From positions 19,976,844 through 20,040,843 of the forward strand of contig CM067075.1 of NCBI GenBank assembly GCA_033980235.1: 64,000 bases of DNA, read 5' to 3'. The position numbers and the translations under genes were made by a program. The notes under the pieces were generated by a model. That model had not been told where the DNA came from, searched no databases, and worked only from the letters and a program-made list of their open reading frames with translations. This DNA is from Diadema setosum (lineage: Eukaryota > Echinodermata > Echinoidea > Diadematoida > Diadematidae). Positions 35,101 to 50,100 of the stretch are shown piece after piece. Every line of letters starts with the position of its first letter. Position 1 is the stretch's first letter.

Positions 35101-38100
35101 AATAGGCAGAAATTAAAACGAAAAACTGCATAAAATACAGAAGATAAACAAGTTTAATGACAACATAAAATGTCACCTTGCACTATACTGTGCCATCTCT
35201 TCATTCAGTGTTTCGTCGTAAATGTTGTTTCCCCATCCCTTCCTGTGCTCTAACTTCTGGGCTTCTGTGCGGTGCACAATAGCACGCTGCCCTGTATCTT
35301 GTCGGTTTTCTTTCTGATACTTTTTCTATGGAAAGCTGCAGTGTGTGTTCTAGGTATTCTAGTCTTATTCATATCACAAAATTGATATTCGTTCATGCTT
35401 TTATTACCCGTTTCTGTGATTCAAACTTTCCCAGTAATCTAAACATTCTGGAATATCAGTTTCTTCAGAGTGAAGGGTTGCTATTAAATATCAGTACTCT
35501 CTTGAGACACTAATCTTGTATGTGAGATCAGAAATATATCTATATGATAAGCCCTATATACAGAAATACTAAGCTTATGGGTAAAATTAATTCTGAGAAC
35601 CACTGCTTTGTTACAGCGTCAACGTATAAACCCAAACAGTGCTTGGCTACAGCCTGCCAGGTGGATATGAGAACAATTAAACTTGAGCATAAGGTTTATA
35701 ACAATGCCATATTTCGGTTTAGGGCATTTGGACAGGCTTAACTGGGCAAAAAGAAAATGAATCAGTATGGTTATGGAGATTTCACCTAATATTGGCCAGA
35801 TTTTGCATCTTGCACTATTGTGAATGATTATGTATAGCGGGAAGGGTCACGTACGCGTCCCGCCTGTGAATAAGGAGCTTTAGATTTTAGACGCGCGGAC
35901 GTTCAAAGAGAAAAAAACATGATCTGAGCGTGCGCAGTAACTTGATCCGCGCTACTGCGCACGCTCAGATCGTGTTTTTTTCTCTTTGAACGTCCGCGCG
36001 TCTAAAATCTAAAGCTCCCTAATGGCGCCGCGCGCCATTAGATGCAGGGGGGCTTATTGGGATCCCTTGGACCTTAGCTTGGGGGGTGTCGTTGGCGGCT
36101 CGCCTGTTCTATGCAGTGAGGTCTTCATATACACCCCTAGCAGGCAAGGGGGGATTCGGAGGGTGCTTGTCTGTAGGTGGCCCTTATGCAGAAAGCATCG
36201 GTGAGTTAGCATGGATGGCCATGCATGCTTAGTGCGGATGGATGCATGTATATGATGAGAAAGAAAGAAAGTTAAAGAAAAATCCCGGGTCCTTCCAGGA
36301 GTGAGGCTAAGGCAGTGCGTGTACAGTACCGTTATGACATGAGTTGTAATCGAAACACGTATTTTATTGTGAAATAATTTTACCAATGACAACAGTATGG
36401 CCATGGTTTATGTTTCTGATGTGTTTATTGATATGTCTATTATTATGGTATTATGCAACCTGATAAGGTGTTGTGTTATGTCTATGACGATGGCATATGT
36501 AACCCTATCATAGGGGGTACTGATTTGTTTATTGCCATGGTATATGTTACCTGATAATTTGTTGCAAAAACTGATATGGCTACTGATATGGAAACGGATG
36601 ATGTGTTGTACTGAAATGTCGAAAATGGCATGTACAAATGGTCTCTATTAAAACCTTGTCTTGCAAGCTACAATCCAAATTTAAAGTCTGGAGGTGTCGT
36701 TAGTGGTGTCTATAATAATGCCATATTTCGGTTTAGGGCATTTGGACAGGCTTAACTGGGCAAAAAGAAATGATGAGATGATTATGTGATATGAATCAGT
36801 ATGGTTATGGAGATTTCACCTAATCAATTATGCAAATCGTCTAGTTACCCTGCCCTCAATACTATGTGCTTGATTACTGGTGAAGGCCACTGCGTAAACC
36901 AATTAATTCTGAATTACGCAGTTTGCCACGTATCTAAGATATACCCTTGTTTCTCGACCAAACACGACCGGCGTTATCATGGTAATGTACCCCGGAGTTT
37001 ATTCCCTTTTTTCTAGTTATTTCCTGCGAGGTGAGTGAGCTTCCAGTTCCCGAGCACGCAGAGTTACGAGGATGCACCAATGAAAGAGAGATGTACGGTA
37101 CTGCCTGCACCATGGCATGTCGCCATGGTTACGAGCCCGACACGCCCATTCAGATGCGCTGCTCTGATGATGGAGACAACGATGAGACAGGAGTTTGGAG
37201 TGGCGCCCTCCTTACTTGCACTGGTTAGGCTATGATTATATCCATCATGTCAAATGGAATCCTATATCCCACAAAACTGCAAATCCTGTCATCACAGCCG
37301 CATATTTCAAAGATTAGCATAAACACACGTCCATTACAATTTATAGTGAAAAAAAAAGATGAGGACAAAGCGATAAACCACTGGAAGAGTTTGAAGACGA
37401 ATAGATGTTATTTAATTTCCCCTCGCTTATCTTTGTTTACCAATACCCAACTCACTTCCGACATGGTGCATGTGGTATTCAGATCTAACGTAGATCCTTG
37501 AACTTTGGGGTAACGTATCATTTTGAAAACAGTAAAAAGTGCTGATGGTCCTCGACTTGAGCAAAAGTGAAAACAAATTTTGTACTTTGTTAGAAGGCAA
37601 AACTTCGTTACAAATACTATGAAATTAATCACGAAACACTCAAAGTAGGAATAAAAGTCATTTGCTATTAAAAGGAGATATACATCTAATTCTCGGTCTT
37701 TTGCGTTTATGAAGTAATGTCAAACCTGATGTATACCGCGTTTAATTTGTATTATCCCGTTTTCCTATTCATGACGACAGTCGTTGATTGCCCAGCCCCG
37801 CTGTCACCGGCCAATGGAATCGTTGAAGGTTGCTGGTTAAATGGAGTGTCCCAAAACACGGCCTCTAGAATGGATTTCGGTGTCGTGTGTTCATTTGGCT
37901 GCTTCGATGGATACACGATGTCCGGAGCGGCAAACAGATCGTGTGCGACATCAAGCGAGTGGGATGGAGAACCAGTGATGTGTACAGGTACCTCCTCCTC
38001 TCATACAGACAGTCAAAATAAATAGTGTTTGCCGGGGTTGAGTTGTTGTTGTGTCTTTACTGCTCAGCAACGGCTGCCCGCCACTGTAAAGGTTGCCAAA

Positions 38101-41100
38101 GTTGACAAATTGGGATGTTATTCTGTTAATATCAAAGTGCATCATTTTGCGTGATAGGAAATTAATTATTCTTGAGCTGTCATCTCTTTAGAACGCTGAT
38201 ATATCGCTTTCAGTAGTTTTTGAAGAAGAAAGACGAACGGATAGATTGAGAAACAGAAAGATAGATACAGACACTACATACTTCGATACATACATTGGAA
38301 AGTTTATTGAAAATCGACATGTCGGATGTGAATGGACGAATGTTAGAGCTGTCTGTGATAACGATATATATTAATAGCAATGATTGTGAAAAAATTGCCA
38401 CTGTCATGTAAACAACAGCTGTTATACTACTTGCTCATTCTCAATTAAGATAAAATTAACAGTATCCACTTGAAAAATATGATTCCCATGAGGTGGGGGG
38501 GGGGGGGTACAATTAGAACGCCAACTCAGATGCAAAACAAACAAACAAACAAACAAACAAACAAACAAACAAACAAATAAACTTGCAATCGGCAAAAGCT
38601 TAACCACGTACCACATTCTATTTTTTTTTTCTTCTGGTGCCACTTCCGGGGTAAAAAAAAAAAGAAAAAAGTGGGGGCCCAAAGTTACTACACCATAATT
38701 ACATGTATTCCTATCATATGAATCGTGCAAAAAAGAGGGGGGCCGAGCCCTCCCTCCCCTCCACCCCCCCCCCCCCCCCCCCCCCGCCAGTTCCGACGGT
38801 CCTGAAAGTTGTACGATGCAGTTTGTGGTGGCTCTAGTAACTCATCATTACTACTCTCTTGTTCTTCGTGGTTACGTCAGACGTGACGCCACCCTTGCTC
38901 GAGTGTCCGCGGGACCGGAAGTACTGGACAGGCTCGATGGAAACAGCAGCCCTCATTCCTTGGGATGAGTGGGAGCCCCTCATGGTAACTTGTTGTTAGG
39001 TTTATCCTCATCTCACACCTACAATCTTCTCTCCAAGAGATGCGGGTTGAAACATCTCAAACTTTGTTTAGAAGAATGCGATAGTTTAGATGTGTGAATG
39101 AACTCCATTGGTAAATACGAAAACCAATTCCACTTGTTTCACTTCAACCCTGAAAATCCCAAGATTTGCTTTGTTGTTTTTTTTTCTACTTAGACTGTGA
39201 TCAAGGGATCTCACAGCTTGAACCTGTATTATTTTCCATAAAACTGTTTGTGAACCTGCTCAGATATTAATCATTTTGCCACTGTAAATCGCCATGTCAA
39301 ACCTCCAAGTGGAGGAGCTTGATTTCATGCAGCAATATTTACGTCTACAGCAATCATAGCTTATTATCCATGCAGTATTTCAGCTAGTCCAGTATCTTTT
39401 ATACCGGAAAAAGATATATTACATTGAACGCATTTTTTTTTTTTTTTTTTTTTTTGGGGGGGGGGGGGGGTTAGTATAGGTGTTAGACCCCGAAACTTAG
39501 GCTTTTACTGAATACCGATAATATATCAGTAAATTTAAGGCGTGATAGACGCTTATTAGCTTTCTGTTTGTGTGCATGTAGCACTTTTCATTTATATGAT
39601 TTACATACAATACAAAATTCAATAGTCATAAAATGATGCACTACAAGTAGACAAAGCGAAGCAGCCAATACATCTGGTTTTTTTTTAATAAGGATAGAAA
39701 TAAGGGATGTTGAAACGAGTATCATCTCGAAAGGTAATGGAAAGCTGCTCATTATCCCTACCTGGATAATTTCTTTTCATAATAATATTATGATTATTTC
39801 CCCTCTCTGCCATAACAGAAACTACGTAAATTGAAATATTCAGCTTTCATATTGTCATTGCAAACTGATATAAAATAAAGGTTGTAGGTGTGACTATTTG
39901 TAGCATGCTATAATGTAAACACTAAATATTCAAAATTGAAAAGATGGCGTTCAACTTGTCGACTATCATCCCGACAGGCAACCGATCTTGGTGCACCTCT
40001 GGTGGCAAGTCTTCACAGTATCGACTCTATGGAACTGTCTGGCATTCCTCCACAAACCCTCGAAGAGGGCGCTCATACGGTTGTCTACCGAGCAATTGAC
40101 GGGTCCGGCAATGTGGCTACCTGTTCATTTACTATACGAATCGGAGGTCAGCAATCCTTTGTAATCCCAATTGTCAGTTCTTTACTGTACCTGTTGATAT
40201 AACGACGTTTTGTAACCTGCACGCATTCTTTGTTTAGCCAAGGCTGTAGTTGCAACATGTGGCCTTTCTGTATTTTATTTAGTAACACTTATTAATTTGA
40301 TCTGATTTTCGTTCGTTTTAATCGTTTCCCCCAGTTATAGTATGGTCCCCTAATACTTCCCCTAATCTGATTTTATCACGGGACCTGCGGCTCTATATAA
40401 GCTTGCTTTTACGCAGGCCCCATCATTTTTTTCGCATTATGACCTTAGTTTAACTCGCATGTATACAGACCTTGTGTTTATACCAAGACAAACTTTTGAA
40501 CATTCCGGTGAAGTTCCATTTTAAATTATGTTCTGTATAATTTTTGTATTTATAAGATACTTTACTGTGATATATGTGAGAAATATGAAAATAAATTGAA
40601 ATGAAATGAAATGAAAAAGAAAATAGTGGTCTATGGAACGAAAAGCAACTTTCGGATAGATGCAAAGAAGATGCAAATGATGATGAAAAAATGACGAATT
40701 TCATTATGTGCACTGTAGCTCAAGATATTTCCATACCTTCCACTACAGTTGTGAATGCTTTGACCAATACATCCGCATAACACTAAAACTTATAGTACAA
40801 TGTATGTTAGTATAATATTAACTGTGAATGGTTCCTTTATCTCCTTTACCTCCAGTAACTCGCTGCCCACCTTGGCAAGCTCCGTCTAATGTGAATGTCT
40901 TTGGTAGCTGCCTCTTGGGGGGTTTGTTCGGTACACGTTGCCTAGCAACCTGCTCACCTGGCTACACCCCGATGGGCGAATTAGAGATATCGATCAAATC
41001 ATGCAATCGGTCATCGGCTGGCAGAAAGCGAGGCTTCTGGTACGGCCCAGATATCGCCTGCACAAGTAAATACTCGCTCGGCTTCTTATTATCTGTTTTC

Positions 41101-44100
41101 GACATCATCAGGCTTCAAATCGCAAAGATTTTTTTTTCTTTATTTGTTTGTTTGTTCATTTCAATAAAGAAACTTCAGCAGTATTCTTGTTGATGAACAT
41201 GAGGCCCCCATCCATTTCAAGCTTAATCGTTTACGATGGTGGTCTCCTGCATTCAATTATCTCTGTCATTTACTGAAAATACTGTATATTTTATTCTATG
41301 TTTTTGTGTATATATAATGCTCAACACAATCACTTATGTGTACTATTTGTGTACTGTTATCGATTTATTTCACTGCACTTGCTATTCTTTGTCTTTGTAC
41401 TTTTGAAATTTGTATTTAATATGTATCTGACTGAATGCAGAAATAAATCAAATCAAATCAAATCAAAATAAAAAAACATCCTTGATAAAGTGAAGGGGTG
41501 TCCTCTGGCTAACTCACTAACTTAACGTTTTCGTAATAACAAAGACTAGATGTTAAAAATGATACACTTATGATATTTAATAGCTCAATGAGTATGCATC
41601 CGATGATACTGAAACTTACATGGTTCAAAGCTAAATTTTGTCAAAGACGATTTGGACATGATATTGGGTTTTAGTTTTATGAAATTCACGTTTAGTTTTT
41701 AAGTTAGTTTTCCAATAAGTGCACACAGCCATTTACTCGCACACACAAAATTTCGTAACTACAGCGAGTTTGAAAATGAACAAAATCTGGAACCTAACTT
41801 CAATGAATAAACATGAATTTCAAGTAATTAATTCATCTATATTATATCCAAACCACCTCCATCAAAAGTGTACACTGTTCAGTTATACCCTATATCCATT
41901 TTAGTATCATCTGATCAATAATTTTTGAGTTGTTATAGATCAAAGTTGTGCCGTGTTCTTTTTTTTTTACAAGTTCAATTTACCAGGGCATCCATTTGTG
42001 CAGCTTCAAATGATTACATTTTAATTCTGTTTAATCACAATATCATTGTCATAGTTATTACGGTATTTAGGTATTTCTAATGGATCAGTATTATGGGGAG
42101 TTGAATGTAATTATAGTACATGATGTGTCTTTTATAATCATTGTTCAATCTTTTGTTTATTTGTCATCCTTTTTTTTTTTTTTTTGAGGGATAACACACA
42201 TGATTTCAAATAAGCACTAATTTTAGTACAATTTTGTGTTCTACAGTCGTACGCTGCCCTCTACCGTCGGCAATCAACGGGTTCAGCTCTGACTGCTCGA
42301 CGAACGTCACCTCCGGAACGACCTGCAAATTTCAATGCAACCCAGGTTATAGGACACCCTCTGGTGACGAAGTTTCAATCAGGTCTTGCCAGTCCGACTT
42401 CACTTTCAGCGGACAAGATTTTCAATGTACAGGTATTCCATTGCTGTACACTATCATATCTCTTCTCATGTCAGCGCCATTGAACTTGCTCGTTCCACTC
42501 ACAAGAATCAGAAAGAAACATGAATGCATTTCCATTGTCAGATTTATAATATCAAATCTACAACCATAACAATAATTGATATAACATTTGCAAAATCCTC
42601 CTAAAGGAACTTAATCCATTGCTCCAATTGCTTACAAGAATCCGTTGCTTCCTTAGCGGTCAGGTAAAACAAATCATAATTCAAATACATATTTCATAAC
42701 TCTGCAGGCTAGCAGGCTTTTACATCAGTCAGATTTGCAGTGTTGAGGCTTAATTTCCTCTCGTCTATCACAAACTTTGGTTTGATTTGATTTGATTTGA
42801 TTTATTCTTACAAAGTAATGTCACTTCATTGCAGATACTCTCATCTGATTAACACTAGATGCAACTCGACTCTTTCTTCGTTAGTGTCGAACCCGATGTA
42901 ATGCAAACGTATGCAAAATCGTTAACTCCAAGAAAAGAATTTGAATCACCATTCGCGTGTTCAATGCAAAATACTCCAACAAAACCCATTCTGCATGTTG
43001 GATCTGAAAACATTCTCTTCTCAGCAGAAGTCTGAATCTTCTCATGCTCATAATGCCACGACCACTGCAACTCCAAATTGTTTCTTTGTTTTCAAACATC
43101 AGAAATATATTTTCGAAATATGAACAAAAGCTGGTAAAGCACAAGGCTGCATGTCACTTCTTCTTCTTCTTTTTTTTTTTTTTGTCTAATCTTTTCTCAT
43201 ATGCGTTGTACGTTGTACTTCCTGCAAACTATTTTGGCTTCTAGAAGTGGACTCCAGTCAAAGATTTGATTTGTCTCTAAGTAAACACAGGGAGGTAGAG
43301 ACATAAAAAGATCCGGGAAAAAGATAAACATAGACGTACGTACATGTGTCAAATTAGACGAATATCTACGGCCTATATCCATACTGCGAAGCAATCGATA
43401 ATATTACCAGTCTATAACGATGACTGACAGCCTAACCTTCCCCTGTTTCTCCCCAGAAATCAAAACCTGCCAGGCCGGTTTCGACATTGACCACGGCAGT
43501 ACTACACCGACAGAGTGTATGACACCGTCATCGCTTCCCTTTGGAACCAACTGTTCGTTCTCCTGTAACCATGGTTTCCAGCTCCACGGCCCCCAGTCTC
43601 TCCTGTGCACTACAGATGGAGTCTGGAATGAGCTAGTCACGCCCTACTGCCAAGGTAATCACCTATACTAATCCAGGTAGCCCCCAGCTGTTTGTTAGAT
43701 TGATGAATTGATTTAAAGACTAATTGCAAGACTTTTTTTCCGCACTTTCAGTAACAAAGATTTCTCAGCATTTTACAGCAAGACAATTACATGATTAAAG
43801 AGGATACGTTCAAAATAAAATGGTCCAGACTCTTGGGAATATATTGAGAGTAAGAAAATAAAACTGGTGTATTCGTTTCACTCTTACTGTCACCTAACTC
43901 ATGATCTATGAAAAAGTTTATTTGGTATGTGGAAATGTCAATGGTCCTGGCGTAATACTTGTGCATTGCTGTACCCTGCATTTGTGCCATACTTGTAAGA
44001 GCATGTCTCACTTTAATGACAAAACCTAGCTTCTGCAACACTTGTCATTTTCCATGAAATTTTGCCTGTATAGCAGACCATTGATGTCTGCATAGCAAGA

Positions 44101-47100
44101 GTAAACTTTAACATCACACTGCCTTCCTCCGCACACCAATGGAAGCTGCATTCTCTGTTGTAGTTCTTATCGGCCTGAAACAAACCAACAAACAACAACA
44201 ATAACGATATGTGATGTCAGTCATACGTAATTATTACAGCTGATTTGCTGAACACTGAATCCATCAAGCCGTCAATGACTGATCTAAAGCTTGTATAAAT
44301 TTGAAAAAGATTAACATAATAGGAATAACTAATCTCTTTCAATCTCCACCAGCAATGGTAGGTTTTTTAACTGAGAACAGTTTAGGGTTTTGGGTTTCTA
44401 GTTACGGTGTTCGTCCACGATTATTTGATGCGGTGAGGAACACGTTTAATCCTAAAGATCCTAAAGAGATTAATTTGATGATCCTGCATGCTACTCGCTC
44501 TGCAATCTTCCAACAGATATCCAGGCACCATCCTTCGACATGGAATGCCCTCACGTCATCAATGTGAACGCCACCAGGGGTTTCACCTCTGCTATGATGG
44601 GGTACACGGAACCCGTTGCCAGGGACAACTCGGGCCTAAACATCACAACTCGGTAATCTGGATGCGAAAGCAATGGGAAAGTCAAGTACTCTAAATGTAT
44701 CTAGATCTCTTCTAAGAAATATTACCGAGTACTCGTTAAGTTATTCTTGGGAATAAGAGAGTTAATTAGGTGAGAGTAATGAGAGGAAAGTGTAGATGAG
44801 GAAAATAAGACAGGACAAGATTGCGCAATGATGCAAATTTACGCCAAATCACCCTAAATCATCTATGACGATTAAAATCCGCCGAAATGCCGGATGTGAG
44901 GCTATGACCATTACGAAAAAAAAAAGAATCAATCGTTTGTCCTAATTTTGCCTACAATCCCCTACATAACTAGAATCCCCCATTTTTCTTGAAATATTTA
45001 CTTACAATTTGATGTCTGTATCTGTTATTGGTAGAGGGTCTCATGGAGCATAGTAGTTGTTTTTCGGTCAGTACTCCTTTGGGCAAAGCAAGCTGAAAAT
45101 CAAATGGTATTACTAGTATTTGAAATTATGTCTTTCTCATATTTTTTTTTTTTTTTTAAGAAAAAGGGGGCCAGAGAGCAGCAGCGTATTCTGAAATGGG
45201 TTTGACATTATGGTTTCGCTCGTAAAAGAAAAAAAAAAGACCCAAGTCATCTTTACCACTCTGTACTCTCAATTACAGGATCACGTCAGGTTCCGTCCCC
45301 CTTGATGATATTTATCCAGAGGGAGTGACAACAATAACCTACGAAGCCACAGACCCCAGTGGACTATCCTCAAGATGCGACGTCAGAATCAATGTCCACG
45401 GTTCGTTGTAGTGTTTTTGTCAATGATTTCATATCATTTTCACTTTATTTCAATATCACTTTGGTCAATTTAGATTCACTCCATTTTATGGCATTTCATT
45501 TCATTTCGTATCATTTCGTTTCGATCAGTTTCGTTCCGTTTCGTTTCATTTCATTTCACTTCGTAAGTTTCCAGTTTCCACATAGGTAATTCGAGATGAT
45601 TATTCAATTTGATAGTATGCGTGGCCGGTAAATAGTAAGTATGAAAGCTATAACCAAGTGACAATATCAAATGAAACTGGTATTTCCGTAGTCGTATAAA
45701 GCAACTTCCAAAATATAGATAAAAATGAGGATCGACTTGTTTGAAAAATCTGTAAACATGAGAGAAGCATAAATCACTGCACACACATATACACACACAC
45801 ACACACGCGCGCGCGCGCGCGCCCTCGTACAGATATTTTGACGACAGGAACTGGATACAGGGGGGCATTTCATGAAGGAACTTGTCGGATAAAATATCCG
45901 ACAAGTTTTGAGAAATGCTTTAGTCTGATTGGCTGATTTCTCTGAACTTGTCGGATATAATGACTTGTCGGACATTTTATCCGACAAGTTCCTTCATGAA
46001 ATGCCCCCCTGATGACATTATGACCACGATGGCTATTTCGAGGAACTCTCATAAGGGCATGCTGAGTAATTTTGTCAGATTAATTCAAAATCTAAACCAC
46101 TCCCTTCCTAAAAGAAAAGAAAACAAACAAAAAACAAACAAACAAAAAAACAAGTTTCCTTCTGCTACCCATTGTTGTATGTAAGAGCAAATCTTGGAAA
46201 TAACTCTTATTCATCAACTGATGAGAAAAATCAGTGACAGATTCCCGGATGATCCTTCATCCAGTCTTTAGGTGTCCCAGCCTGCACTCCCCGATACATG
46301 GCTCGATGGACGGGTGCGAAGATCCGATCTACGGCAGTCAATGTAAGTTTAGCTGTGACCTGGGCTACGAGCTGATTGGACGTCAATATGTCTCATGTGA
46401 CCTATCATCTGACTTCACACCTATTTGGGACAGCGCTCTGCCAATGTGCCGTAGTAAGTTGAACTATAAAGCTGTTCTTTATAACGTTATACGTGTATTA
46501 TTTCTTCATTTTCCGCATTAAATCAACAGTTGTCAAATCTCGCCCCTGCTTAGTTTGTCTCAAGTTAAAACAATTTAACGAACAGCGTCAGCCTTTGAGA
46601 CCTCCACTGCTTTTTTCTTACACAGTTTCCTTACAGCAATGTATATATACGACGGAAATGGCTTTGAATGTGATAAAGACTACCGATTTACGAATTTGGC
46701 CTGTGCACATTAGTTATCGTCACATGATGGGATTGAGTAAACAAGCTAAGAGTAAACGAAGCTACCCAACCCGGTAGAAACGATGCTCTCTCATTACCAA
46801 ACTGTATAGTTGTAAGTATTTTGTACCTGTAATGTATAGTTGAGAACCACGGAAACAAGAAACTTGACAGCTCTTTTTGTATCCCATCATTCCATCCCGT
46901 TTCTTTCCCCCTCCCAGTAAGAATGTGCCCACAGCTCGTTGTACATGCACCCGCCTCTCTCTCGGGATGTAACCACCTCTCCCCGCTCCCGTACGGGACT
47001 ACGTGTGCCTTCAGCTGTCCCACTGGCTTTGAGGCAATAGGTGAGAAGCAGGTGCTATGTCAGGCAGATGGTACGTGGACATCTGAGGACATCAAGTGTG

Positions 47101-50100
47101 AACGTAAGTCTAAGTAGTTGACAGTAACTAAGAGTTATTATGCCTGAATATGCGAATTTTAAACATTAAAGCTAGGTGTATTAATTAACTATTTCCTACA
47201 ATTCTATTATACCACTTCCTATATATTTGACAGTATGTTTTATCGAAATTTCGCAGGAGTTCGATAATTCAACGTGTCAGTCAATTTTTACTATTTCGTA
47301 CTTTTTGTTAGACGTTGTTGCCTTTTCCCCGGCCCATGTTTGCTTGTTTGTCTCTTCCGCTGTTTAATAATTCCATCTTTGGTTTTTGTCAAAATGTGAA
47401 GTCATTCCGCCTCTGACATGTCTGAAGGTGTACAAACTGCATGTTGAGAACCGGTTGCGATTTATCCACTGAAATTTAATCAATTATTACTATTTGATTT
47501 ATAGAATTATAGAATTATAGATGGATTTAACACATCTACAATTCTTTAAGCTATTTTTAACATCTATTTCATGCAATGATGTAACTTGAACAATTTTCTG
47601 TTGTTTACGTTCGCTACTTTTACAGCATTGGAAAGTAGGCTTTATAAGGGTTAATCCTTATCAATGCGGCTAAAATCAACACCACAAAGAAATAAAAATT
47701 CTACAGAATAGGTAATGAAAACAATGAAGCACCGGGATTTGCAATGTGTCAAACAAGTTTCATTCTATTCTTTTGTATGTTTCTGTTTGTCTAGGAGAGG
47801 CTTGCCCACCACTCATTGAAACTTATGACGTCATTATTGCTCCCTCAACGTGTTTGTCCGACCCTCGTTACCAAGACACGTGTCACCTTAATTGTTCACT
47901 GGCGGGCTTTGACATCCATCCGACCGAGCTCCTCGAAGTCACGTGCTCGCCGAATCACACGTGGTCACGTGATGTCGCTGAGGCCACTTGCATTGGTTAG
48001 TACACATTTACTCTCATTGGTATCACTTGCATATATAGTTACTTTTATGGGTGCTTCTAAATATCAATGAGATAGCATCCCTTTTGACATAGCTTTCCAG
48101 CGTATGATGAGTATTCAATAAACAACATACATTATGCGCATGGTTTGCCGGTTTTCATCGTGGTGTTATATTGAATTTGTTCGGTTATAACGAGAGAAAA
48201 CTGCCAGTCCCGAGGATTTCGTTATAAAGGGGGTGCACTGTACGTACATACGTACGTTGTTATAACTAGCTAAATCGAATGGTCAGATAATCAGCAAGGT
48301 GAAAGTTGTGTTTTCGTCTTTATTCAGGGTAAACCTCTGTTTTTTATAGTCCACTCACAGCCCGCTATGTTATTGTCATCATCCTGTTTAAAAAACAAAC
48401 AAACAAACAAACACTATCCTGTTTAAGGTCCCTATAGTCTTTTCCGCTAATCATGCTTATAATACCGCAGAAATTTAACGTGGGGGAAAAAAGTCTACAC
48501 CACTGAGAAGGTAGTAGAAAATACCATTATGTATTATATTGTTTACATCTATCTCAGGGTGGTCCGAAAAAGAAATATAGTGGCCCGAAGTAAGTAAGAG
48601 GGGATAGCCCCAGTGATACTGTAATGCCCTTAAGATCCTTTAGTATTATCATGTTTTTGCACGATGCATAGCCACCTCCCCATAGGCTATTCATTATTGT
48701 TTTTCACAATCGTTTCTCAAAGCATTTTCACATAATAGTACACGTAGATTGATCATGTACGTCTTCCTGCTTACGCTGTGAATATCTTCGAATAATTCCA
48801 TCTGTGGTCAAACATATCATTCATCCGAGCTAAAAATCCAATGTCTTCTTTAGAATAAAGAAAAAAGTATACATCTAGTAGGCCTACTCTGCTTACAATA
48901 CTGTAATTTTCCTTAGGGTTAGTACGTGGCACACCCTATTCACGTTACCAACATTACCCAATGAGTTAAGAAGCAGTAACTTTAACGTTTAATTGTTTGT
49001 TTGTTTGTTTGTTTGTTTGTCGCTGCTGTTTTTCGGCACATAGATATTGCTCCCCCAACCTTCACAAACTGCCCAGAGCGTGTTGTGATGTACGCAGACC
49101 GCAGTTCCGACCAGGCAGCAGTTTCCTGGACAGTAGCTGCTGAGGACAACAGCGAGACCCAGCCGACTGTGACATGCTCTCACGAACCAGGTTGGATGAC
49201 GGCCGGTCAACACCACGTTTCCTGTACGGCTATTGACGAGAGACACAATGACAACCAATGCTTGTTCGAAGTTGATGTCAGAAGTAAGCACAATCTCACT
49301 CGAAGTAATTTCGTTAGGAAAATTAAAAGTTGCTACAATAATATACAGACACTGGACAGATATTGCATCGAAAGAGGTTTGGAGCTCTATCTTTTAACCA
49401 CAGTGCTTAGAGATAACTGCTCACTGACGTCGCTTACTTCATAAACCAAGGAGGTGTGTGATGAACCAATAGCCACGGGAAGAACTTATAATAAACTCAA
49501 CCTAATGAAACAGAATACACGACTTGCTTAGACTCACCTAGGAAACTTAGGTTAGAGAGAAACGTTCCCTCTATCTGTCTATCTTATGATTGGTCATTGC
49601 ACAGATGAAATTCTCTATGGAATATACAAGAACGTTATATGCAACAGGGTTTAGTGATTGTTGATTGTTCACTTCACCTTTCATTCTTTCCCACGCCATT
49701 TTGCCATGTCTCAGTCCGCCGGTGTTTAGCATTGATTCCTCCCCAGTACGGCTTTATCGACGGATCATGTGACACATCCTTTGGATCGGTGTGTCACGTG
49801 AGCTGCTTGCAGGATTTTGTATGGGCTGGTTCCTCGGAAGTGAGCTGTGAATACAATGGAACAGACATGTATTGGAAATATGTCGACAAACCAGTTTGTG
49901 AAGGTACGACAAAGCAGTTCCCCACTACACTTATACGGATACGTTCAATTTCCATAACTTGATCAGAACGAAACTTTTCAACGCACAAAAATAATAAGGC
50001 CTAAAGTCATATAGAGACCTATATTTACACATGTCAGGAAGGAGTAGTCCATATCAACATGCTTAACGTGCCGTTATTACTATTACCGGGTATTTTTATT

